This document shows positions 23,686 to 34,256 of a stretch of DNA of 64,000 nucleotides, one piece after another. Source of the stretch: Linum tenue (Eukaryota > Streptophyta > Magnoliopsida > Malpighiales > Linaceae); assembly GCA_946122785.1 (NCBI GenBank), contig CAMGYJ010000002.1, forward strand, positions 25,580,492 to 25,644,491, given 5' to 3'. Numbering within the stretch: the first letter of the stretch is position 1; every line of letters begins with the position of its first letter. Made by a program: the position numbers and the translations under genes. The notes beneath the pieces were generated by a model, which saw only the letters and a list, made by a program, of their open reading frames with translations, was not told the origin of the DNA and made no database searches.

Positions 23686-25150
23686 ATGGGAGACGATTTC
23701 AAAACACCTCTCAAAGGGATGACAGAGAACAACACCCTCCGAGGCCTATCGCCGAGAGGCGAGGATGAAGTCGAGCTTGAAGAAGTGGTCAAAAGCCAGG
23801 GCTTGCAAATCGCAAGCATGCAATACAGCCTCTCTCAAATCCTCCAACTTCTAAAGGCCAAGGAAGACCCCCCCCCCTCCCCGAGGGTCAAGGGGAAGGG
23901 CGCGCGAGGAGAAACAAAAAGCCATCCATGACCCAGGCAGCCCTGCTCCGACAGAAGGCGGGATACCGGACGTAGAAGACTTGGATCTCAGCTTCCTCGA
24001 AGAGCATCTCCACTCAACCTATGGGAAGCACAAGAGTCTGAACGTTCTCCAAAACCCCTTGTCGAATGAACTCTTCAAAACTCCGGTCCTGCCAAACTTC
24101 TCCTCCCTTGGACTACCAACCTACAGTGGGACCTCAGATCCCGCGGACCACCTTTGCGCCTTCATGCTAAAGATGCAACTCATCAATGCGTCAGATTCAG
24201 ATTTGTGCCGGCCTTCAGCGGTCAATGCCAAACATGGTATACCTCCCTTCCATAAGGGATAGTCGAGAGTTTCGAGCAATTTGCTTTGCTCTTCTCCACG
24301 AAGTTCGCTTCATAACGACGTCGCAAGCTTACCGTCTCAGCCCTCATAAACTGCAGGCAAAGGAAGGAAGAGTCGCTCGCGGAGTTCTACGACCGATGGA
24401 ACGCGATCGCTTGCAAATAGGAAGGCATCACCTCGGTCGTAGCCGCCGGAAATCTCAGAATATCCACGACCAGCATCGAGCTCAAGAGAACCTTGATAAA
24501 AAAAGGAAGCCATGCTGACGTCGTGGTCAGACTTGGATCAGCTAGTACGGCGAGCAATTTTGATTGAAGAAGCGCTTGCCATAGATGACCGTGGCCAACA
24601 GGGGCGCCCCATGAATGATCTCTCAGAGCGCACAGACGCACGACGGGGGAGGCGCTCCCCTGAAAGGAAGTCCTACTGCAGTCAATATGCGGAGCGCGAC
24701 GGAAAAAGAGAAGTATTCTCCACCGATCGAGAAAGGGGAAGAGAAAGACGAAGAGGCGGGAGGAGACATGAACCGCCTTCCACTCAGGAACCGCAGGAAG
24801 GAAAGAAGTGGTGCGACTGGCACCAAATCACTACTCACGACACCGCTGAGTGTAGGGTGTTCAAGGCCAGCCTGAGATACTTGGCTCCGGGAGACCTGCG
24901 GAGCCGCCTCGAAACTCGGTGTTCTCACCAAGACCACTCCCCAAAAATGCAGGAAAGATCTAGCAGCCCGGGAGCGGACAAAACAAGAAGGTCGAGGAAG
25001 GATAGGTCGCGATCCTCGACCAGGAACAAGGCCCCCTCTCCTCAGAGGGAGTCCCCCTACAGAACCCAGCGTAATGACGACGACGGAATGGAAGTCATAA
25101 CCATCGCGGGAGGTAGGAAACGCCCAAGGTCCGAAGGAGACCGAATTTCT
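23686..25150 (+). pseudogene. Gypsy gag, frameshifted
   Basis: Capsid-like words (PVLPNFSSLGLPTYSGTSDP, HLCAFMLKMQLINASDSDL, FYDRWNAIACK, DLDQLVRRAILIEEALA) occur in at least three frames between 23980 and 24600, so the frame is broken several times. The basic Ser/Arg-rich C-terminus holds WCDWHQITTHDTAECRVF, a CCHH/CCHC-like knuckle. Gag forms the particle coat. Confidence 0.8.
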
Positions 25151-25720
25151 CATTGCCTAAACGTCCAACACAGAGTTCCAACCGATGTCACATTCCTCCC
25201 AACCGAACTAGCCAAAGAAGAAAATTCAGAGGACCCCTTGGTCATCTCTTTCAGGACCGCCAAGTTTAAAGTCACCCGCACCCTCGTAGACAACGGAAGC
25301 TCAGCCGACATCCTCTTCTACTAAGCACTCAAAGAAATGAAGAAGAGCGTGCAAGACCTCAACCCTTTCAACACCAGCCTGGTAGAGTACTCAGGAACCA
25401 AGGTTCGTGTCCTCGGATCAATCACGCTCAAGGTCACCATAAGAGAAGAAGGAATCACGAAGACTAGGCCAGTGGAATTCCACGTAGCAGACTGCCCCTC
25501 GGCCTACAATACCATCCTGGGACGTGGCTTCCTCGCGTCCTTTGAGGCGGTTGCATCCACATGCCACCAAATGCTGAAATTCCCTAGTGAAGGGCACACA
25601 GGCCGTGTCCGGGGCAACATAAAGGAAGCCAAGGAGTGCTACCAAGCAACCGTTGAACACCTCGAAGTAGACCTAGTGGATGCAAGAGGAGACATACCAA
25701 GCCCCGAGGCGGTCGAAGGA
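25151..25720 (+). pseudogene. Gypsy aspartic protease, interrupted by a stop
   Basis: The active site is LVDNGSSADILFY, followed at once by TAA (25322-25324). The flap and C-terminal parts continue downstream (VEFHVADCPSAYNTILGRGF). The protease would cut the Gag-Pol polyprotein. Confidence 0.85.
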
Positions 25721-26960
25721 GACATATCAGTTGCCTTAGACGAGGAGCGACCGGACAGAACAGTGCGCATCTCGGCGCATCTCGCCACCGAAGAGGCTCA
25801 AAAGCTACTTAAGCTCCTCAGAGAGTTTCAAGACCTCTTCGCCTTGGGGATGGAGGACATGCCCGGCGTCCTCCGTACAGTTTCCGAACACCGGCTCTCC
25901 GTCAAGTCCAAGGTGCGACCCATTCAACAACGAAGGAGACACTTGTCTCTCGAGAAACACATGGCTCTAGAAGAGGAAGTGCGGCGTCTACTCAAAGCCG
26001 GCTTCATACGAAAAGTGCGATACCCCACATGGCTCTCAAACCCGGTCTTTGTACGCAAATCCGGAGGCGCTTGGAGGATTTGTATCGACTTCACAAGCCT
26101 CAGCGCGGCGTGCCCAAAGGACGCATACCCCCTTCCCCGCATCGACCAGCTCATTGATGGGACCACTAACCATGAAGCACTCAGCTTCCTAAACATGTTC
26201 TCCGGCTACCATCAAATCAAAATGGCGGAATGCGACCAAGAGCTGACCGCATTCATGACACCCATGGGAAACTTCTGCTATGTAGTCATGCCCTTCGGGT
26301 TGAAGAATGCGGGAGCAACCTATCAAAGGATGGTGGATGCGGTCTTCAGGGAACAAATGGGAAGGAACGTGGAAGCATACGTTGATGACGTCCTAGTCAA
26401 AAGCAAGAAAGCCAGCGACCACCTATCAGACCTACGAGAAACCTTCGAGACCTTGCGAAGGAGGAACTTGAGGCTCAACCCCCTAAAATGCGTCTTCGGA
26501 GCAGAAACGGGGAATTTCCTAGGGTTCATGATCACCAAGAGAGGGATTGAAGAAAACCCCAAGCAAATAGAGGTTGTCCTCAACCTGAAGCCGCCAAAAA
26601 CAATCAAGGAGATCCAAGCGTTCAACGGGAAAATGGCCGCACTTGAAAGGTTCATCTCGCGATCCGCCGATAAGTGCTCCCCTTTCTTCCAGATGCTAAA
26701 GAAATCGGCATCCAGACTTCAATGGGGCGCTGAGTGCGACAAGGCATTCGCGTTGCTTACCAGCCAGCTCAGCTCCCCACCTGTCTTGAGTGCCCCCATC
26801 CCCGGGGAGCGTCTCTACCTCTACCTAGCTGTTTCTGAGCAGGCCGTGAGCTCAGCTCTGGTGAGAAGGGATCAAGACGGCACCGAAAGGCCCGTCTACT
26901 ACGTGAGCAAGGCACTCCTCCCCGCCGAACAAGGTACATGCCAATTGAGAAGGCGGTCCT
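25721..26960 (+). CDS. Gypsy reverse transcriptase with start of ribonuclease H
   Basis: Motifs in order: LLKAGFIRKVRYPTWLSNPV, WRICIDFTSLSAACPKDAYP, FMTPMGNFCYVVMPFGLKNA, AYVDDVLVKS (YVDD at 26378-26389, the catalytic pair) and LGFMITKRGIEENPKQIE. The ribonuclease H part starts LYLYLAVSEQAVSSALVRRD, and the frame is lost after LLPAEQG near 26935. It is open for 541 codons from 25337 with no stop, the best preserved part of the element. Confidence 0.9.
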
Positions 26961-27790
26961 AGCAGTGGCTTCCGCGGCTAGGAAGTTAAGACCGTATTTC
27001 CAGGGGCACCCAGTCACCGTGCTATCCAACCTCCCACTAAAGAGTGTTATGCAAGGAATGGACGCCTCTGGGAGGCTAACTAAGTGGGCAATCGAGCTCA
27101 GCGAGTACGACATTGAGTACGCCTCAAGGCCCCCCATCAAGGGTCAGGTCTTAGCAGATTTCATTCCCGAAGGGTTCTCCCTGGTGGCAACCTCCTCAGA
27201 GGAGCACAATCAGGTTTGGTGCCTATTTATCGATGGAGCAGCAGGATAAACTGCCTCAGGGGCAGGGATAGTGATAGAATCCCCTGACGGGGTCGTCCAT
27301 GAAATCTCCCTGAGATTCAGAGATATCAAGACCAACAATGTTGCGGAATACAAAGCCCTCATCAATGGGCTCAGGCTGCTAACCAATATGGGTGTTTCGG
27401 ATGTGCATATCTTCTCTGACTCGCTCTTGGTGGTGAAACAAGTGCACGAAACATTCGAAATCAAGGACGAAACATTGGCCATGCTCGCTAGCAAAGTCAG
27501 AAACGCCCCTGCACAACTGAACTCTTGGAAGCTTGAGCATGTTCGACGTGATGACAATCAACACGCCGATGCGTTGTCCAAGCTGGCAACCGCCCTTGAC
27601 TTCGAAGGTGATCGGCGTGTTACCGTCACAAAGGAGGGCGACCCGGCTGAAGAAATCATGAATATCGGCGACGCCTCAGATTGGAGAACCCCTCAGCATC
27701 CGACCGAGCGGAAGGCGCTCAAGCGAAAGGCGGCCAGATACACCATAGTGGGGCCACCTATGCAAAAGGTCGTTCTCAGGAACGTACCTA
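26938..27790 (+). pseudogene. Gypsy ribonuclease H end and second (archaeal-type) ribonuclease H
   Basis: MPIEKAVLAVASAARKLRPY continues the first ribonuclease H in a new frame. The second begins WCLFIDGAAG, then TAA (27247-27249), then SGAGIVIESPDGV, NNVAEYKALINGL, FSDSLLVVKQV and VRRDDNQHADALSKLA. These give the D, E, D and D of the active site. A tether, ALKRKAARYTIV, follows. Carrying two ribonuclease H domains is a known mark of Tat elements. Confidence 0.88.
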
Positions 27791-28885
27791 AAGTGCCTCG
27801 GTCCAGAGGAAGCAAAGTGGACGCTGAGAGCGATACATGAAGGGACGTGCGCAACACATGCCGGCCCGAGATCGCTCGAAAGAACAATCCTCCTACAGGG
27901 CTACTATTGGCCAACAATCAAGAGAGACGCATTAGACGTCGTACGAAAGTGTCACGCCTGCCAAGTGCACGCCTCCAAGCACCATCTCCCCAGCACGGAG
28001 CTCCAAGGGGTGGTCGGCCCATGGCCGTTCGCCAGGTGGGGGCTCGATCTGTTGGGACCTTTCCCCACCGCTCCGCTGGGAAAGAAGTATCTAGTGGTCG
28101 CTGTCGACTATTTCACCAAGTGGATCGAGGCCGAGCCACTAGAGACAATCACGAGCGCGAGGGTTCAAAAATTTGTGTTCAACAACATTATGATTCGCTT
28201 TGGCATCCCACAGTCGATCGTCACTGACCATGGCACGCAGTTCGACTGCCGGCCGTTCGAAAACTTTTGTGCGAGAAACCGCATCACATGCACCATGGCA
28301 TCATTGGCATACCCACAGACCAACGGCCAAGCCGAAGCGTCCAACAAGTTGATCCTCCAAGGGTTGAAGAAGCGTCTTCGGGACGCGAAAGGGGCATGGA
28401 CTACTGAACTCCCACATATCTTGTGGGCGCATCGCACGACCCACAAGACAGCCACAGGTGAAACCCCCTTTGCTCTAACATACGGTTCCAAGGCGGTCGC
28501 CCCAGAAGAACTGAACTTACCATCCCTTCGTGTCCAAGCATATGATCCGGAAGCCAATCACAAGAAGCTCCTGGAACAATTGGACATGATAGAGACAAGA
28601 CGCGATATGGCTCTCGAACGCATCATAAGCGAGAAAGCGAAAGTGGCCTCTTCTTACAGCAAGAAAGTGAGGCCGCAGATCCTTGAAGAGGGAGACTTGG
28701 TCCTCAAGCGTAATTTTCAGAAGAAAGAGGAACATGGCAAGCTCCCGGAAAATTGGGAAGGACCCTTCCTCATCGGCGAAAAAACAGGTCTAAACACCTT
28801 TCGCCTCGCAACCATGGAGGGAACCCCAGTCTCCAAGACGTGGAACGACATGCACCTCAGGAAGTACTACTCTAACGCGGTCTAG
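27791..28885 (+). CDS. Gypsy integrase
   Basis: The frame runs from CLGPEEAKWTLRAIHEG through the zinc site (HEGTCATHAG, CHACQVH) and the core: FARWGLDLLGPF (D), SIVTDHGTQFD (D) and PQTNGQAEASNKLI (E). The C-terminal GPY/F-like motif is NWEGPFLIGEKTG, and the end is MHLRKYYSNAV followed by a stop at 28883-28885. There is no chromodomain. The integrase would join element DNA to the chromosome. A frame change near 27770 separates it from the upstream pol domains. Confidence 0.9.
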   Translation, partial: KCLGPEEAKWTLRAIHEGTCATHAGPRSLERTILLQGYYWPTIKRDALDVVRKCHACQVHASKHHLPSTELQGVVGPWPFARWGLDLLGPFPTAPLGKKYLVVAVDYFTKWIEAEPLETITSARVQKFVFNNIMIRFGIPQSIVTDHGTQFDCRPFENFCARNRITCTMASLAYPQTNGQAEASNKLILQGLKKRLRDAKGAWTTELPHILWAHRTTHKTATGETPFALTYGSKAVAPEELNLPSLRVQAYDPEANHKKLLEQLDMIETRRDMALERIISEKAKVASSYSKKVRPQILEEGDLVLKRNFQKKEEHGKLPENWEGPFLIGEKTGLNTFRLATMEGTPVSKTWNDMHLRKYYSNAV

Positions 28886-29371
28886 AGTACGTTATGTTTA
28901 AGCAAAGTTATTTTAATGGCCAGGGTAGCATACCCGCCATTTGTAGAAGTGTATTGGTCGCTGCTATGCCACCACTTTTGCTCTAATAATACACTCATAT
29001 TTTCGACAAAAATTTCGGGTCACCGCACTTCTTTAGTAAAATCAATGGGGCATGCAACCAACACCCCACAAATGCGCGAAAACCGCCTTATGACAAGACA
29101 ACAAAGTCCAACAGCAACAGGGAGCACTCACTCAGAAAGCGATCTTCGGACGTCCAACACATTGCTCAAAATAATATAAAGCCCACTATCACAGAATAGG
29201 TGGCAAGACACACAACAATAAGAGGCGCTCATCGCCCCGCAAATAAGTCACAAACACTTAGCGAAATTCTAGCTCCAAAGATTAAGAGTTTGAAAATGTT
29301 CATATCCCAATAACAGACCGCTAAATGGTCTTTCGCAAAACACAAGGGCAAAGAAATAATTAAAAGCGACC
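28886..29371. other. Spacer between Gypsy integrase and the antisense gene
   Basis: No protein or structure recognised. It should hold the 3' untranslated parts of both the pol transcript and the antisense transcript. Confidence 0.4.
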
Positions 29372-31744
29372 TCAGACACTTCGTGACCTCTCGCTCCCTT
29401 CATCATCATCCTCTCTAGGACCTCCTTCTTCCTCTTCCCCATCATCAGCCTCCGAATTCACATCGGCATCGGTCCAACCTCCAATCGTGTCCCAAACCAC
29501 GTCAGGCAGCTCCTGACGGAACAAGTGACGGATAGCGACCACGACGTCATCGACGATCTTCTGATACTTTGCCTTATTCAGCGCTTGAAACTCAGCCAAC
29601 CCCATGTAAGCTGGACCCGCTTCAGCCCGAGCGGCCGCTAGGTCGAACTTGCGGCTATCCAACAATGCGGTCTTGTCAAGCTTGAGGGCGGCCACCTCCT
29701 TGCTGAGCGACTTCTGCTCCTCTAGCAAGGTCTTCTCAATCTCCTTAGATTGCTGAAGTTTCGCCTGAAGCCTATCTCGCTCTTCAATAACCGCTTGGTG
29801 GGCTTCCTTCTCTGCCACCAGTTCCTCCCTTTGCTTGGCCAGCTTCTCCTCAAAACCGCGCTCCAACTCTGGACGCACCTCCTCCATCAGTGCGGCACAC
29901 CCTTCAGCCACGCTCTTCTTCAACTTGGCGATCTCCACCGTGTTCTCGTCCATGGTCTTCGTCAAGCGGTCATTCAACATGATGATCTGCGAAAACCCGA
30001 TCTGCGTCTGAAAAAGAAAGACAACAGTGTCAAGAAACAAGGCGCAACTCGCCAAAAGAACCAACCACGAGTTACCCGAAAACACTCACCGAGAAGAAAA
30101 AATGAGAAGCAATTCCCGCAAGCCGACGGTTGCGCCCTTGAGAATAAGAAGTATACTCCGAAGGCATGACCAACCGATCGCTCACGGTATGGAACGCCAG
30201 CTCGGTGGCCTCAGTGTCGGTGGCGGCCAGAGGAGATACTTCCACCGGGTGCGGTTGGTCAGAATGTTGAGCGGTCTTGCCGCGATTACCTCCCGCTTTG
30301 GCCGGTGACGCTCCTGCCTTCGCACGTTTGGCAGCCGCCAGTGGAGCGTTGGGCTCTTGGAGCCTCTTCCCAGCACCTCGCGTCAAGGGGGTAGACGAAG
30401 TGGCCACCGTCGCAGGAATGCCGGACACCAACGTCGGAGCAACCACGGGAACAGACTTCTCCTGGACCACCGCTGATGAGGACGCAACACCAGTCTTCAC
30501 CTTCACAACCCTCTTCTTCACCTTCGGCCGGTTAGCATCGGCAAGCTCCCTCAAACCTGGAAAAAAGACGCATAAGTAAAACGGCATGAGAGAAGGAAGA
30601 GCATAAACAGTCAGACAAAATTCTACTAACCATAAAAACCACGAACGTGCTGGTATGCACTCTCAGGACCGCTGTGAAGCACACGCAACTGAAAACACTC
30701 TACGATGCGGGTTACGTGGTCCTTCACAGATTGAGGGAACTGATGGGAAGCGCACCCAGCATCCTTAGAACCAACCGCGTAACCCGTGAGCGATTCGACC
30801 CTCCCGCATACCACTTCCATGATGGACGCGCAAAGAAGTATTCTTTGTACCAGGGTGAATCCAACTTAGGTGCCCCAATGACAAAACCCACGGAGTTCTC
30901 CCGCGTCCCAATTGACCAACAGTTGGTCGAATCACGAATATTGTAGATCAAGCGAAAGGTGTTAAAAGACGGCTCCTCCTTAAGGCGGTCACACGCCAGC
31001 CGGTACATCACTGAATGAAAAATGATGGTAGGCGACAAGAGCCCTAGGGTGCAACCAAGCCAGTGCAAGACCTTAGTCAAAATGGGGTCAAGCAGGAAAC
31101 GCAACCCCAACTTCACCTGTTCCACATAGATCGGAATCCAACCAACCGGACAAGACCCGGAGCGACTCACCTACGAGGGGGTCGCATAATGGCAATCAGG
31201 AGGAAGGTGGAGCGACTTCAGGCGGTAAAGCACCTGTTCAGGCTTAAAAATCGCTTCATAACTCGGCCCCAGTGCAAACACGTCGGGGGGGGGGGGGCAG
31301 GCTGAGCGCCCCACATCCTGAACCGTATAAACCGAATCCTTGATCGCAAGCGGAAGCGGTTCAACGCCCTCTGGATCCACTATTACTAGATAAGAGGAAG
31401 TACTTGGAAGCGCCTCCGAGCGCACACCATCACTGTCAACCGCGTCATCCTCGTCCAAAGATATACTATCTAAACCTACCCACTCAAAATCACCCATGTT
31501 ATCCCCCAACCGCGGATGAAGTAGCCATAACCCCAGTTGGTACAGGGCAGATGTTAGCAAAAGAGTTATCTAAGTCTAAATTGATTCCGACAAGATAATC
31601 TCGCAATTCAAAACCACTCCCAACGTACAATTCTAGCTTGGATAAATCCCACACGCACTCAGAGGCGGTTCGCGTGGGAGAAGAGCGGATCATACCTTGT
31701 GAAACAAGAGCGGCTCCTCCAGAGGGCCCCACATTTCTCTTCAC
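29372..31744 (-). CDS. Antisense spliced extra gene of the Tat element (PF04195-like domain plus coiled coil)
   Basis: Minus-strand open pieces run from 31744 to 29372. In order: an acidic N-terminus (MGDFEWVGLDSISLDEDDAV); a block at about 30724-31170 resembling the plant 'putative gypsy type transposon' domain (WIPIYVEQVKLGLRFLLDPI); HVRGFYG, followed by a GTTAGT donor near 30630; an acceptor TTTTTCCAG before GLRELADANRPK near 30560 and a basic, Ala/Pro/Lys-rich stretch; a GTGAGTG donor near 30085; an acceptor before TQIGFSQIIMLND near 30010; a long coiled coil rich in E, K and L (30000-29560); and an acidic tail. A stop after DCHYATPS near 31171 and another frame near 31500 suggest damage or further introns. 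The function of this gene is not known to me. Confidence 0.7.
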
Positions 31745-31751
31745 AGGGACA

Positions 31752-32235
31752 TATGGGCCCCCAAGCCCATGATCACTAAAGGCCCATTAGACATACAAAC
31801 CCAACCCGGAGGCGGTCTTCCTTAGCACGATGGAAACCACCCGACATGTATTCAACGGAAACATGTCAGGCGCCCGACAACAGGCATGTACGGCGTCCTG
31901 ACAAACCCAGTACGGACACTGACCAAAGTACGAATCTGACCATGCATTTAATTGAGGCCAGAGGCGCCCCTAGGTTGCCTGACAATGCATCAGTTGTCCT
32001 CACTCCTATGCTTAAATACCCATCAATGGATCACATTTATGGTAACTTCCAACTACTCCATTCTCTCTCTTATTTACTATTCTCTCAATCCTCTCTCTAA
32101 CTTAGGCATCGGAGGAGGTCCCAGGATCCCCCTAAGGACCTTTCTTGCAGGGATTCGGAGACCGCCTTTGACCATCGAAGTCGCTTGAGGCCTTCGGGAC
32201 TCACAAAACCGCTTGGTACGATCCAAGCACAAACA
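31752..32235 (+). repeat. Gypsy 3' LTR, missing its first ~22 bases and the TATA region
   Basis: It matches the 5' LTR from TATGGGCCCCCAAGCCC onward. The TGTTGGGC start is absent, and the TATAAATA box of the 5' LTR is reduced to TTAAATA by a small deletion near 32010. It ends ACAAACA at 32235. Confidence 0.8.
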
Positions 32236-32370
32236 TTTCTCACCCACCAAGATCAGACCTGGCTGCTCAGAACCATGCAAATAGTAGGGATCTGCCATAG
32301 GATCAACAGCAAGCTGAGGCTGTGCATTTGCAGCAGCAGCAGCTGGATCTGCTTGAACATTGTCGGCCAT
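32236..32370 (-). pseudogene. Copia gag N-terminus
   Basis: Starts MADNVQADPAAAA at 32370 and runs to LILVGEK, where the Gypsy element cuts it. It continues at 23126 on the other side of the insertion. Confidence 0.8.
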
Positions 32371-32396
32371 GTTTGTGGCGGCTAGGGTTTAGAAGG

Positions 32397-32408
32397 GCTC
32401 TGATACCA
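32397..32408 (-). other. Copia primer-binding site
   Basis: On the minus strand TGGTATCAGAGC, complementary to the 3' end of initiator tRNA-Met, directly after the 5' LTR. This is the standard plant Copia priming site. Confidence 0.9.
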
Positions 32409-32775
32409 TAATAACGCTTTGTTTGGAAAACCCTAAAACCCTAGGTTCTTCTCATTTCACTCTTCAGCTTATATAGCTGAGTAGGACAGTACATAGTTCA
32501 GCAGTAACTTACAATTCAAGAAAGAAGACAAAACGTAGGGAAAAAGAAAGTACAGGCCGAAAATGGTAAAATATTGAAATAAGAAGATCAGGTACTGATT
32601 GGCACTTTGCCAGTAACGACGTCACTCCACGAACGTTTGTTTAACTCTGCTGATGGTGGAACGGCGTCGCTTTGAATCATCTCCTTCCCTCTTGTAGACG
32701 ACTCTGCTCCATTATTGACCGTTGGAGATTTGAATTGCAGCGGCAGCGGTGAAAATCTTCCGTTTTCCCCTAATA
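32409..32775 (-). repeat. Copia 5' LTR
   Basis: Pairs with 18440-18798. The right target duplication GGACA follows at 32776-32780. Confidence 0.88.
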
Positions 32776-32780
32776 GGACA

Positions 32781-33369
32781 TGATAATCATGGCGGTTTCA
32801 ATTCGCCTAGATCCGACCCACAGAATCTACCCAGAGGCCGACCCATCATGCTGCTCCGCCGCCGGGATCGACCACTTCCACCGCCTCCCGGACTCCCTCC
32901 TCATCCTCGTCTTTAAACAAATTTATATATCTGCCACCCGACTCCCTCATCCTCGTTTATGGTAGCCTAGTTCGGTGCTTGTTTGCTTCCCATAAAGCTT
33001 CTCGTCGGTTCAATCCCCCTGCTTGTCCCCTTCTCGGTAAGGCAATATAATAGATGTTGGAGAACAGTGATACTCATATTCGATTAACATGAATGGAACA
33101 TTGCATGATTAAGTTATGGAAGCAAATGTTGAAGTTAACAGACAAATTAGATGTTTACCCTTTTCAATTCACAGGAATCTCTACCAAACCTAGATTTCGA
33201 ATCGGGGAGAAAGAGTAGGCTAATTGCAGTAAAATCCCAAATGAGTACACGTAGGAAAGTTTTACGTTGGTGAAAGTTATTAAATAATTAATTTTATTAA
33301 ATAATAAATATGATGAAGACAAAGTAAGTGGAATGATGAGGTAAAAAATAAATATTAATATTTGAATTT
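32781..33369. other. Remaining interior of the Mutator-like element
   Basis: 32781-32960 is GC-rich and could be captured host sequence (HFHRLPDSLLILVFKQI reads like the start of an F-box: plausible but short). The rest is AT-rich and ends in the right inverted repeat. Confidence 0.4.
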
Positions 33370-33575
33370 CCACGTCATCTAGTAAACGGTCAAACTTTAT
33401 AGTTGACTGCCACGTAGAACAAATTTAACAGAGTCTAACGGCTGTCGGCTAGTGACTAATTGTGAAAAGATTCATAAAGTTAGTGGCGAATAAGAAAGGA
33501 AAGTGATTCCTATGGCAAACGTGAAAATATTTATATAATTTGGGTGACCAAACATGTAATTTAGCCCTTTTTCTC

Positions 33576-34029
33576 AAACAACAATTTGTACCCTAATTTG
33601 CACCCTTCTAACTTATTTCCGCCTCGAATTTGCAGCCTCCTCGTTACCAAACCAAGGGACAATGTGCAGTTGGATGAAGGATTATTACTAGATTAGAGTG
33701 CATTTGCATCCCGTTGCCCTAAAGAACAAAACAAAGCATGCGAATCGTTTTTATATTATTGAAATCACGAATCTCAGTGAGGCGTGAATTTGACCGGTCC
33801 TTTTCTTCTTGATCGAATTGACAGTGGTCAGTGGGACTCGGAGAGTAAAAAAGACAAATCCGCTTTTTGTATTTTAGCTCGGAAAAGGCCACTTCTTGAC
33901 TGCTATTTAACTTTTTGTTTGAGTGAAAGTGTGAATCACAATTCACCAGTCCTTCCATTGCATATTTGCATTGCATCATTATTATCATCATTTACTTTAC
34001 CCAGATGTCTTCCATGAAGGCGACCCTGC
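33576..34029. other. Gap between the nest and the next gene
   Basis: No gene recognised. It probably includes the distal promoter of the small plant gene that follows. Confidence 0.35.
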
Positions 34030-34039
34030 TATCTACCCA

Positions 34040-34045
34040 CACGTG
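34040..34045 (+). promoter_or_regulatory. G-box (CACGTG) upstream of the small basic protein gene
   Basis: ACACGTGACA, a bZIP/bHLH-type core often linked to light or abscisic acid responses. It lies just before the presumed 5'UTR exon. Function is inferred only from the motif. Confidence 0.4.
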
Positions 34046-34256
34046 ACAACGTTTCCTCCAGCCCAAGCTCTTCTTACCTATCCTATCAACCGCTCCACCT
34101 CCCACGACATCTCTGTTTCTTCTCAACCATTTTCTCGAGGAAGAAAACAGGGGTTTCTGATCTTTGGTGGGTTTTGTTCCATTTTCTCTGCTTCCTTGGG
34201 GTCCGATTCATCTATGATCATCTGCTGCTGCTCTAGTCAACCATTTTGGTTTGTGG

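Larger units (their letters stand above)
23127..32235 (+). mobile_element. Ty3/Gypsy retrotransposon of Tat type, degenerate
   Basis: About 9.1 kb. 5' LTR 23127-23641, primer site 23645, gag, protease, reverse transcriptase, ribonuclease H, a second ribonuclease H, integrase, then an antisense spliced gene (29372-31744) and the 3' LTR ending at 32235. The duplication TTTCT bounds it. The second ribonuclease H and the extra antisense gene between integrase and 3' LTR are known features of the plant Tat lineage. Stops (25322, 27247) and frame changes (24200-24520, ~26940, ~27770) make it inactive. It is GC-richer than the Copia around it. Confidence 0.92.
18440..32775 (-). mobile_element. Ty1/Copia retrotransposon, degenerate, split by a Tat Gypsy element
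   Basis: LTRs at 18440-18798 and 32409-32775 are nearly identical apart from scattered changes and a small AACCCTA duplication in the latter. The element is bounded by the 5-bp duplication GGACA. Transcription runs on the minus strand: 5' LTR 32409-32775, primer site 32397-32408, gag, protease, integrase, reverse transcriptase, ribonuclease H, purine tract next to 18799, 3' LTR. A Gypsy element (23127-32235) interrupts gag. With it removed, the Copia is about 5.2 kb, the usual size. Several stops and frame changes in gag, protease, integrase and ribonuclease H make it inactive. Confidence 0.92.
17167..33566. mobile_element. Mutator-like element with ~200-bp inverted ends, split by nested retrotransposons
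   Basis: The left end at 17167 (GGCTAAATTACACGTTTGGT) and the reverse complement of the right end at 33566 (GGCTAAATTACATGTTTGGT) stay alike for about 200 bp, including CTACGTGGCAGTCAACTATA. The flanks are TTTTTTCTC (17158-17166) and CTTTTTCTC (33567-33575), a 9-bp duplication with one mismatch; 9 bp is the Mutator hallmark. The element's own interior is 17390-18434 and 32781-33330, with no transposase, so it was non-autonomous. The rest is the Copia/Gypsy insertion. Taking that out leaves about 2 kb, a normal size for such an element. Confidence 0.85.

Noticed and set aside
24623..25153. Minus-strand open frame of 176 codons in the Gypsy gag region
   Set aside because: Shadow of the Arg/Ser-rich gag C-terminus; no similarity to any known protein.
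32860..32935. F-box gene fragment
   Set aside because: HFHRLPDSLLILVFKQI resembles an F-box start but is too short to support a call; noted only as possible captured sequence.
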